From an uncultured Bacteroidota bacterium (GTDB lineage: Bacteria; Bacteroidota; Bacteroidia; UKL13-3): a stretch of DNA of 6,129 nucleotides. The notes beneath the pieces were generated by a model. That model was not told where the DNA came from and made no database searches. It saw nothing but the letters and a program-made list of their open reading frames with translations. The position numbers were made by a program, and so were the translations under genes. How positions within the stretch are numbered: the first letter of the stretch is position 1; each line of letters starts with the position of its first letter. The DNA is taken from assembly GCA_903907885.1 (NCBI GenBank), contig CAIVPY010000539.1, positions 1 to 6,129 on the forward strand, read 5' to 3'. Positions 1 to 6,121 of this stretch are shown here, one piece after another.

Positions 1-249
1 GTTAGCTTCTTTCATAGCTTCAACAAAGTTATCGGCAGTATGAGACAAAGGCTTAACTATTTCATTTGCTCCCGATGCAGGAAAAGTAAACCTAATAAAA
101 CCATAGGTTACTAATAAAGATGAAAATGAGAAAGCATCTGAAAGTAGAAAAATCCACATCATTAGTTTGCCATAGCTCACAGAGAATGGAGATTTACCTC
201 CACCCCATGTGAATTTTTTTTCGGCTTTAAGTGTAGTAGTGTTTGCCAT
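1..249 (-). CDS. Cytochrome c oxidase subunit III, second copy (5' part only)
   Basis: This is the first 83 codons of a minus-strand gene that starts with ATG at 249, stays open to position 1 and continues beyond the window. The N-terminus is hydrophilic to about residue 28. A membrane helix follows at about 29-53 and contains WIFLLSDAFSF and the sequence TYGFIRF. A polar loop takes up the rest. The pattern of a short soluble head and then LLSDAF in helix 1 matches the COX3-family protein that commonly follows coxC in Bacteroidota. It would be a membrane subunit packed against subunit I. Asp38 falls about where other COX3 proteins carry their conserved membrane glutamate, which the first copy lacks. 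It lies 37 bases after the coxC stop, in the same direction, so it is probably cotranscribed. No Shine-Dalgarno sequence is visible; the upstream bases are almost all A and T. The family call is fairly secure, but the full length cannot be judged. Confidence 0.85.
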   Translation of the reverse strand, partial: MANTTTLKAEKKFTWGGGKSPFSVSYGKLMMWIFLLSDAFSFSSLLVTYGFIRFTFPASGANEIVKPLSHTADNFVEAMKEAN

Positions 250-286
250 TTTTGTTATATTTTTTATTGTTTTAATTATAAAATTT

Positions 287-877
287 TTATCTGTACATTT
301 TAAAGAAAATAAATAAATAAGCCCATACTAAGCCTATAAAATGCCAATAGGTGGTGCACATACTTATATATAAAATACTCTTTTTATGAACTCTGTTTCT
401 GAATGATTGTAGTAACATAAGTGCTACAAATACAAGCCCACCTATTACATGTAGCATGTGAACACCTGAGATTACATAAATAAACGAGCCAGATGGATTG
501 CCAACTAAATAAACACTATTTTTAACTAATTCTTTCCAGCCTTGGTATTGAAGGTAACAAAATGTTATACCCAAAACCATAGTTATTAAAAGAGCTAATT
601 TAGTTTTACTTAGTTCATCCTTTGTAGCTGAAAGCAATGCCATTTGCATAAAAAAACTACTAATAGCTATTGTAATCATGTTATAGGCAAATACAGCAGG
701 CAAATCAAATAACTCCCAATTTCCTTCTCCTCTTCTAACAATATAAGCACTTGTAAATGCTGCAAAGAGCATGACACTCGCTACAATAATTAACCATAAA
801 GCAAATTTCTTTGGGTTGATAAAATCGTTTTCACGTTCATCTATAATTTGTATTTCGTTCATCATATCTGCTTTCAT
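287..877 (-). CDS. coxC: Cytochrome c oxidase subunit III, first copy (short five-helix form)
   Basis: This 196-residue COX3-family protein has about five membrane helices (roughly 25-47, 62-83, 92-112, 132-157 and 170-193). It lacks the two N-terminal helices of the long mitochondrial form, as is usual for bacterial short forms. Family motifs are the first-helix FTSAYIV (41-47), SGVHMLHVIGG (137-147) with His140 and His143, and YWHFIGLVWAYLF (177-189). Subunit III binds no metal; it stabilises subunit I and supports proton uptake and sustained turnover. The helix-1 position that usually holds Glu is not acidic here (around Ser43-Ala44). The start is uncertain: ATG at 877 gives this length, but Met5 (865) and Met6 (862) are also in frame, and the conserved part begins only near residue 20. 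The 877 start lies 5 bases after the ctaB stop, which suggests translational coupling. The protein ends with a basic KMYR tail. Confidence 0.95.
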   Translation of the reverse strand: MKADMMNEIQIIDERENDFINPKKFALWLIIVASVMLFAAFTSAYIVRRGEGNWELFDLPAVFAYNMITIAISSFFMQMALLSATKDELSKTKLALLITMVLGITFCYLQYQGWKELVKNSVYLVGNPSGSFIYVISGVHMLHVIGGLVFVALMLLQSFRNRVHKKSILYISMCTTYWHFIGLVWAYLFIFFKMYR

Positions 878-882
878 AATTT

Positions 883-1785
883 TTAAATTTTATCTAACCA
901 AAAAGCCAACTGAACAAGTGGTAAATATATAAAGGCCGAAAACATTAATCTCTTGGCTGAAGCAATATCACAAGACTTAAATAACAAATAGGCATTATAA
1001 CTCATCCAAATTGCACCAATAACTGCAATAACGGTTGAAATCAAACCAGCAAAACCTAAATAAGCAGGTAACATACCAAAAGGAATTAATACAAGGGTAA
1101 AAGCAAGGGTTTGCAAAGCTGTTCCCTTATCGCGACCAGGTGTAGAAGGTAACATTTTAAAACCAGCTCGTTTATAATCATCGTCCAATAACCAAGCTAC
1201 ACTCCAAAAATGTGGAAACTGCCAAAAAAACTGTATGCCAAAAAAAACTAAAGCTTCTATTCCAATAGTTCCAGTAAAAGCAACCCAACCCAACATAGCT
1301 GGAACAGCTCCCGGAAAAGCACCTACCAAAACAGATATAGGAGAAACTCGTTTGAGAGGTGTATATATAAATGCATATGATAAAAGTGATGCTAAAGCTA
1401 ATATACTGCTCGTTTTATTTAAGTATAATCCAATTAAAGAAACACCTATAATACCAATTGCAGTGCAAAAAATAGCAGCCTCGGTAATTGAAATTCTATT
1501 TGTAGCCAAAGGGCGATTTGCTGTGCGGTGCATTAACTTATCAAAATCTTTTTCGATTATCTGATTAATACCATTAGCAGATCCTGTCACAAAAAAACCT
1601 CCTAAGGCAAGCATAGACAACTCAAACCAATTAATGGAATGCCCCATAGCCGCAGTTAAATAAGTAACAACTGATGAAAATACTACCAATAAGCTAAGCC
1701 TTAGCTTAACCAATAACAAGTAGTCCTTTAGTTTTGCACTTACTGACTCTGACTTTACTAAGTTTATTTCTAATGTTTTTATCAC
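883..1785 (-). CDS. ctaB: Protoheme IX farnesyltransferase (heme O synthase)
   Basis: CtaB (also called CyoE or COX10) transfers a farnesyl group from farnesyl diphosphate to the 2-vinyl of heme B, giving heme O, the substrate of CtaA encoded just upstream. It is a UbiA-superfamily membrane prenyltransferase with about nine helices. The first Asp-rich motif is at 74-92: Asn74, Glu78, Asp80, Asp82, then MHRT and NRP. This site binds Mg-diphosphate. The second conserved region is DDDYKRAGFKMLP (201-213), preceded by QFFWQFPHFW (185-194). YTPLKR (141-146) is also typical. The 300-residue length is normal. The start codon is GTG at 1785. In-frame ATGs come too late (Met47), and the frame upstream closes at TAA 1810-1812 without an ATG, so GTG is the best choice. 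The gene sits 41 bases after ctaA and 5 bases before coxC, which ties it to assembly of this oxidase. Confidence 0.97.
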   Translation of the reverse strand: MIKTLEINLVKSESVSAKLKDYLLLVKLRLSLLVVFSSVVTYLTAAMGHSINWFELSMLALGGFFVTGSANGINQIIEKDFDKLMHRTANRPLATNRISITEAAIFCTAIGIIGVSLIGLYLNKTSSILALASLLSYAFIYTPLKRVSPISVLVGAFPGAVPAMLGWVAFTGTIGIEALVFFGIQFFWQFPHFWSVAWLLDDDYKRAGFKMLPSTPGRDKGTALQTLAFTLVLIPFGMLPAYLGFAGLISTVIAVIGAIWMSYNAYLLFKSCDIASAKRLMFSAFIYLPLVQLAFWLDKI

Positions 1786-1798
1786 TCTATTTTTAATT

Positions 1799-1818
1799 GT
1801 TGAATAAATTTATTCCAC
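1799..1818. repeat. Palindrome in the ctaA-ctaB gap
   Basis: Positions 1802-1815 read GAATAAATTTATTC, a perfect 14-base palindrome. Two more outer pairs (1800/1817 and 1799/1818) also match after a single mismatch at 1801/1816. It lies in the 41-base gap between ctaA and ctaB, 17 bases before the ctaB GTG start. With no loop in the centre it suits a dimeric DNA-binding protein better than an RNA hairpin, and no T-tract follows on the minus strand to suggest a terminator. It could also be chance in very AT-rich DNA. Confidence 0.4.
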
Positions 1819-1826
1819 TGTTATAA

Positions 1827-2807
1827 TTATTTCAGATTGTTAAATTCTGATATTTTTGTTTTATAAAAAACAAGAATGAAGATAAACATCTGCAATCCTG
1901 CTGTAAGACTTCCTAATGTTAAGTGCATACTTTGCATATAACCGGGGAAACCAAAAAGGCTTAGTATTTTTCCTGTAAATGCCTGAACAGACATCAACAA
2001 TATCAAAGCTAAACCCGATCTATATATTAACGAAGTTCGGTCGAATGTCTTTTTATATTGAAGCATTAATACAATTGATATTAATAAATTTAATATAGAC
2101 CAACTTCTATGTAATACAAACACGTTTCCTAATTCGTCAATCCAATGATTTCTATTATCAACCTTTTTTGCCACTTCATCCACCATTTCTCTCACTTGAG
2201 TGCCACTAATCGTTTGAACCACCGAAATGATTATTGCAAACAGCAATAGTATTTTAATCCATTTGTTTTCAGTTAATTGTTCAACTACAAAACTCTGAGA
2301 ACTTGTTATGGTAAATATCAATAATCCAACTATAGCTAATGCCAATAGCATGTGAAGAGTGATCATAGCAACAGCCAAATCGGTTGCAACTACTTTTGCC
2401 CCTATCCAACCTTCAAGTCCAACCAAGATAAAGGCTAAAAAACTTAACCAAAATACTTTCTTGTTTTGAGTCTTTAAGTAAGGATAAGCAAACACTAGAG
2501 TCAAAAAAATCAAAATGCCAATTACAACACCTACTAACCTATTTACATATTCAGTCCAAGTCTTAAAAGCATCAAAATCAGCTATTTCCTTTCCGTTGAT
2601 TGCAAACTGTGTTTTATAATCACTTGGTAATTGGCTAATGTTTGTGGGTGGTACTAATTGTCCAAAACATTTTGGCCAATCAGGACAACCCATTCCACTA
2701 CCTGTACTTCTTACCAATCCCCCAACAAATATTAAAAAGAACACTGCGGTTATGGTAGCAATACCAAATCGTCTAAACCGCCTCTCATATTTATTTTCTT
2801 CTTTCAA
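1827..2807 (-). CDS. ctaA: Heme A synthase, COX15/CtaA family
   Basis: CtaA oxidises the C8 methyl of heme O to a formyl group, making heme A for subunit I. The 326-residue protein has about eight membrane helices in two similar halves. The N-terminal half holds GGLVRSTGSGMGCPDWPKC (29-47), with Cys41 and Cys47 forming the extracytoplasmic cysteine pair known in this family. It then has TEYVNRLVG (85-93) with the conserved Glu86, and TLHMLLA with His152. The C-terminal half holds LHRSWS with His233 and MHLTLG with His295, the expected cofactor-heme ligands. One of the four histidines of the Bacillus enzyme is replaced: Asn89 stands where EXXH is expected. The start is TTG at 2807; the next in-frame Met is residue 39, inside the conserved core, and I found no ATG just upstream in frame. 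The gene begins 20 bases after coxA ends and is followed by ctaB, the preceding enzyme in the pathway. Confidence 0.95.
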   Translation of the reverse strand: MKEENKYERRFRRFGIATITAVFFLIFVGGLVRSTGSGMGCPDWPKCFGQLVPPTNISQLPSDYKTQFAINGKEIADFDAFKTWTEYVNRLVGVVIGILIFLTLVFAYPYLKTQNKKVFWLSFLAFILVGLEGWIGAKVVATDLAVAMITLHMLLALAIVGLLIFTITSSQSFVVEQLTENKWIKILLLFAIIISVVQTISGTQVREMVDEVAKKVDNRNHWIDELGNVFVLHRSWSILNLLISIVLMLQYKKTFDRTSLIYRSGLALILLMSVQAFTGKILSLFGFPGYMQSMHLTLGSLTAGLQMFIFILVFYKTKISEFNNLK

Positions 2808-2827
2808 TATTAGTAAATTATTGAAAA

Positions 2828-4690
2828 CTAAATGTGAGTATGAACAGGTGGCACTTCAGTATGATGAGGAACTATAGGTGCTTTTGGCTCAATCATTGGA
2901 TCACCATTTTGAGATTCATCCGGAATGTTTTGAGGTATGAAATCACTTTCTTCCCCTGGTTTGCTATAATCATAAGGCCAACGATACACATGAGGAATTT
3001 CGCCAGGCCAATTACCATGAATATGTTCAACTGGTGCAGTCCATTCCAATGTATTAGATTCCCAAGGATTTTTAGGAGAACGCTTACCATATCTCATACT
3101 ATAAAAGAAATTAAACAAAAATATTAATTGTGCAAGACCTCCTAAAATAGCAGCTATGGTAATGAATTCGTTCATGTCGACAAATACGTTAAACTGATCG
3201 TATGCTGTATTGGCATAGTATCTTCTAGGTACACCTGCTAATCCCATAAAGTGCATAGGAAAAAACACACAATATGCAGAGATAAAAGTTAACCAAAAGT
3301 GAATATATCCCAATGATTTACTCATCATGGTTCCAAACATTTTTGGATACCAATGGTAAATACCACTCATCATACCAAAAATAGCAGCACTTCCCATTAC
3401 TAAGTGAAAGTGGGCTACAACAAAGTAAGTATCATGTAAATTAATATCTAAAGAAGCGTTACCTAAATATATACCAGTTAACCCTCCAGATATGAAAAAT
3501 GATACCAAACCAATGGCAAACAACATAGCAGGTGTTAGTTTGATATTACCTTTCCAAAGTGTAGCTAAATAATTAAAAGTTTTAACAGCTGAAGGTACAG
3601 CAATGATAAGTGTACCTAACATAAAAACAGATCCTAAGAATGGATTCATACCAGTTACAAACATGTGATGTCCCCATACAATAAAAGATAGGAAAGCAAT
3701 GGCAAGAATTGAAATAATCATCGCTCTGTAACCAAAAATTGGCTTACGAGAGTTAGTAGCAATTACTTCAGATGTGATACCTAATGCAGGTAATAATATG
3801 ATATAAACCTCTGGGTGACCTAAGAACCAGAATAAGTGTTGGAATAAAACAGGGGAACCCCCAGTTCTTTCAATTCCACCTGCTAATTCAGCCACAATTT
3901 CATTTAAATAGAAAGAAGTACCAAAACTTCTATCAAATACTAATAGCAATGCGCCACCTAATAATACTGGAAAAGATAATAAACCTAAAACTGCAGTGAT
4001 TAAGAAAGCCCAAATTGTTAAAGGCATTCTAGTCATTTTCATACCTTTGGTACGCATGTTTAACACAGTAGTGATGTAATTGATACCACCCAATAACGCA
4101 GATACAATAAATAACACCATAGCTACCAACCATAAAGTCATACCTGTACCCGAACCAGGAATAGCTTTAGGTAATGCTGACAATGGAGGATAAACAGTCC
4201 AACCTGCTGATGCAGGTCCACCTTCAACAAATAAAGAACACAATAAAACAACTGATGATAAAAGGAAAAACCAATATGAAAGCATATTCATAAATGGTGA
4301 TGCCATGTCTCTTGCTCCTACTTGAAGTGGTATTAATAAATTTGAAAAAGTTCCACTTAAACCTGCTGTTAAAACATAAAAAACCATGATGGTACCATGA
4401 ATTGTAATTAAGGCTAGGTAAAAGTTAGGGTCAAGTTTTCCATCTTTACCCCAATGTCCTAATATACTTTCAAAAAAAGCAAATTTTGTATCTGGATATG
4501 CAAGTTGAAGACGAAAAATAAGCGACATTAACATACCAATAGTTCCCATGATGATACCAGTTATTAAAAACTGTTTGGCAATCATCTTATGATCCATACT
4601 GAAAATGTACTTATTTACAAAATTCTCTTCATGATGTGCATGCTCCTCGTGCTGTCCTACTGCATCATGATTGTCATGTGTATTACTCAT
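2828..4690 (-). CDS. coxA: Cytochrome c oxidase subunit I, A1-type heme-copper oxidase
   Basis: This is the catalytic subunit, which reduces O2 to water and pumps protons across the cytoplasmic membrane. The 620-residue protein has the usual twelve-helix core. Visible ligands are His98 (low-spin heme a, in TIHGT), His292 in GHPEVY with Tyr296 as the partner of the His-Tyr crosslink, His341 and His342 (CuB), His427 (heme a3) and His429 (heme a) in VAHFHLVMG, and Arg489-Arg490 at the heme propionates. HDTY (419-422) supplies the usual Mg-site residues. The D channel looks intact (Asp128, Asn117, Asn135, Asn204 and Glu294), as does the K channel (Ser367, Lys370, Tyr296); Glu294 places it in type A1. 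Both tails are His-rich: six His in the first 20 residues and four in the last 12. ATG at 4690 is clear, 30 bases after coxB, with an A-rich leader and no Shine-Dalgarno sequence. ctaA follows 20 bases downstream. Confidence 0.99.
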   Translation of the reverse strand: MSNTHDNHDAVGQHEEHAHHEENFVNKYIFSMDHKMIAKQFLITGIIMGTIGMLMSLIFRLQLAYPDTKFAFFESILGHWGKDGKLDPNFYLALITIHGTIMVFYVLTAGLSGTFSNLLIPLQVGARDMASPFMNMLSYWFFLLSSVVLLCSLFVEGGPASAGWTVYPPLSALPKAIPGSGTGMTLWLVAMVLFIVSALLGGINYITTVLNMRTKGMKMTRMPLTIWAFLITAVLGLLSFPVLLGGALLLVFDRSFGTSFYLNEIVAELAGGIERTGGSPVLFQHLFWFLGHPEVYIILLPALGITSEVIATNSRKPIFGYRAMIISILAIAFLSFIVWGHHMFVTGMNPFLGSVFMLGTLIIAVPSAVKTFNYLATLWKGNIKLTPAMLFAIGLVSFFISGGLTGIYLGNASLDINLHDTYFVVAHFHLVMGSAAIFGMMSGIYHWYPKMFGTMMSKSLGYIHFWLTFISAYCVFFPMHFMGLAGVPRRYYANTAYDQFNVFVDMNEFITIAAILGGLAQLIFLFNFFYSMRYGKRSPKNPWESNTLEWTAPVEHIHGNWPGEIPHVYRWPYDYSKPGEESDFIPQNIPDESQNGDPMIEPKAPIVPHHTEVPPVHTHI

Positions 4691-4720
4691 ATATAACTTT
4701 GTTTATTTTTATCTAATGAA

Positions 4721-5980
4721 TTAATTTAATACTACTTCTTTTTTTACCTGTTCTTTGTTATCTGCAGTTGGTGGTGTAGCAACTTCTGTTACTGTATGAG
4801 CAGACTTATTAACTAATGCAGGTTGTTCTTTCATCCATTTTTCGTATTCAGCAGGACTATCAACAACTATCTTCATTTTCATTCTATAATGAGCTGAACC
4901 ACATATTTTGTTACACAATAAAGCATAATCAAATGTTGGTTGTTTTAATTTAGCTCTCATTTCGGAAGTTGTCACTGTTGGTATAAATTCCATTTGAGTT
5001 GGTAAACCTGGAACTACATTCATCTGTGCTCTGAAATGAGGGAAATATGCGCTGTGAATTACATCTTTTGCTCTAAAGTGGAAATGAACTGGCACACCCA
5101 CAGGTAAATGTAACTCATTGGTAACAATATCATCAAAAGCTTTTTCGTCAGTAGTGTCAACACCTAATGGATTAATTACACCTACTGTTCTGAAATCATG
5201 AAAACCTAACTTATTGTCAGTACCAGCATATCTTGCATTCCACCCAAATTGGTATCCAAATATCTCTACATTGATAGCTTTTTCGTCTTTTTGATACATG
5301 ATTTTGTTCCAAGTAATTAAACCTCGAACTACTAAAATTGTTAATACAATTGCAGGAACAATAGTCCATATATACTCTAACTTATGATTATCAGGATAGT
5401 ATAATGCTTTGCGGTTTGGGTTGTGCTTATATTTATAACTATACCAAAATAATAAAACTTGGGTGATAACAAACACAAAGCCTGTTAAGGCAAGGGTTAT
5501 CATAAACATATTATCATAAATAACACCATGCTCAGAAGCTGCTCCTTGTTCAAAAAGTGTTAATTTACCATGAACCCTAAATTCCCAAACTGTTGCTATC
5601 ATACCAACAATTAAAAACACAATCAACAAAATAGAATTTATCTTGCTCCAGTTTAAAAGTGACTTTCCCTGAATTCTTGCCGTTTTTTCTAGAACATCAA
5701 AAACAACACCTATAACCACAATTACTAATATTGCAACTAATAATAAAAGCCAATTAATACTTGATGTGTTTGATGATGTAGTTGTAATAACCTGAGCCAT
5801 AGAAACTTGAGAAGGAGACTCTAAATCTAACTTTATTTTTTCAAATAAAGATAAACTTTCAGTTGATGTTCTGCTTAAAATGGCAGTAGTTCTAATTGAT
5901 GATGAGGCAAATACATTAACTGAACACAAGAATAATGTAGCTGCAAAAATTGATTTGTTTAGTAAGTTTTTTAAAATCAT
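4721..5980 (-). CDS. coxB: Cytochrome c oxidase subunit II with CuA centre
   Basis: Subunit II accepts electrons from cytochrome c at its CuA site and passes them to subunit I. The 419-residue protein has a signal-like start (basic residues, hydrophobic 11-24, possible cleavage after Ala25 in VFA-SS). It then has four membrane helices (about 76-95, 113-133, 158-180 and 203-222) rather than the usual two, so 76-133 is an added hairpin. The canonical pair ends with LEYIWTIVPA (201-210). The periplasmic cupredoxin domain follows. CuA ligands are His309 (VIHSAYFP), Cys356 and Cys360 (CNKIC), His364 and Met367. The usual Glu of CXEXC is Lys358, and the aromatic stretch usually QWYW reads QFGW (244-247). 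No fused cytochrome c is present; the C-terminus is a charged tail. ATG at 5980 is chosen for the signal peptide. It is the first gene of the visible operon, with coxA 30 bases downstream. Confidence 0.97.
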   Translation of the reverse strand: MILKNLLNKSIFAATLFLCSVNVFASSSIRTTAILSRTSTESLSLFEKIKLDLESPSQVSMAQVITTTSSNTSSINWLLLLVAILVIVVIGVVFDVLEKTARIQGKSLLNWSKINSILLIVFLIVGMIATVWEFRVHGKLTLFEQGAASEHGVIYDNMFMITLALTGFVFVITQVLLFWYSYKYKHNPNRKALYYPDNHKLEYIWTIVPAIVLTILVVRGLITWNKIMYQKDEKAINVEIFGYQFGWNARYAGTDNKLGFHDFRTVGVINPLGVDTTDEKAFDDIVTNELHLPVGVPVHFHFRAKDVIHSAYFPHFRAQMNVVPGLPTQMEFIPTVTTSEMRAKLKQPTFDYALLCNKICGSAHYRMKMKIVVDSPAEYEKWMKEQPALVNKSAHTVTEVATPPTADNKEQVKKEVVLN

Positions 5981-6030
5981 TATATCATTGGGTTTGTTAT
6001 AAAAAACGCTGCAATATAATAATGTATGAC

Positions 6031-6067
6031 TTTACTCAGTATATGTTTTTTTAACATATTGAGTAAA
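6031..6067. repeat. Inverted repeat in the coxB leader, proximal
   Basis: The left arm TTTACTCAGTATATGTT (6031-6047) and right arm AACATATTGAGTAAA (6053-6067) pair along 15 bases with a two-base bulge (GT in the left arm), around a 5-base all-T spacer. As RNA this would be a hairpin about 50 bases before coxB. On the minus strand the T-run precedes the stem instead of following it, so it is not a standard terminator for an upstream minus-strand gene. It may be a protein-binding site, a 5' UTR structure, or a terminator using an unusual layout. Confidence 0.5.
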
Positions 6068-6093
6068 AAATATATTTTATACTTATATAATGA

Positions 6094-6121
6094 AATAATT
6101 GTCTGAAAATCAACAATTATT
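6094..6121. repeat. Inverted repeat in the coxB leader, distal
   Basis: AATAATTGT (6094-6102) and ACAATTATT (6113-6121) are perfect 9-base inverted arms. Inside them TGA (6104-6106) and TCA (6110-6112) add three more pairs past a single unpaired C at 6103, leaving a 3-base loop. The stem is nearly all A and T and is not followed by a clear T-run on the minus strand. It could be the terminator of an unseen upstream gene or an operator; the window edge prevents a better call. Confidence 0.4.

Noticed and set aside
278..290. ATAAAATTTTTAT inverted repeat at the coxC stop, as a possible terminator between the two COX3 genes
   Set aside because: It is a short, pure A/T palindrome with no GC pairs and no clear T-run after it on the minus strand; it is expected by chance at this composition.
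1235..1564. 109-codon open frame on the plus strand inside ctaB
   Set aside because: It lies fully antisense to a clear, conserved ctaB gene and has no recognisable domain; low-complexity Lys/Ile/Ala content fits a shadow frame.
2638..2877. 79-codon plus-strand open frame across the ctaA-coxA junction
   Set aside because: It is antisense to the conserved CPDWPKC region of ctaA and the coxA end; there is no independent support.
2834..3127. 97-codon plus-strand open frame, plus a 65-codon minus-strand frame at 2893-3090
   Set aside because: Both overlap the 3' end of coxA in other frames and show no family signature.
4880..4915. Loss of CuA function because the CXEXC Glu is missing
   Set aside because: Both Cys, both His and the Met are present, and the Glu contributes to CuA by its backbone carbonyl only, so CuA should still form.
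5907..5980. Lipoprotein signal in coxB (Cys19 in LFLCS)
   Set aside because: The residues before Cys19 (LFL) do not fit a lipobox, which needs a small residue at -1; an ordinary signal peptide with VFA-SS cleavage fits better.
6065..6072. TATTTTTT as a Bacteroidota -7 promoter element for coxB
   Set aside because: It misses the final G of TAnnTTTG, lies in a generally T/A-rich stretch, and has no good TTG element at the right distance.
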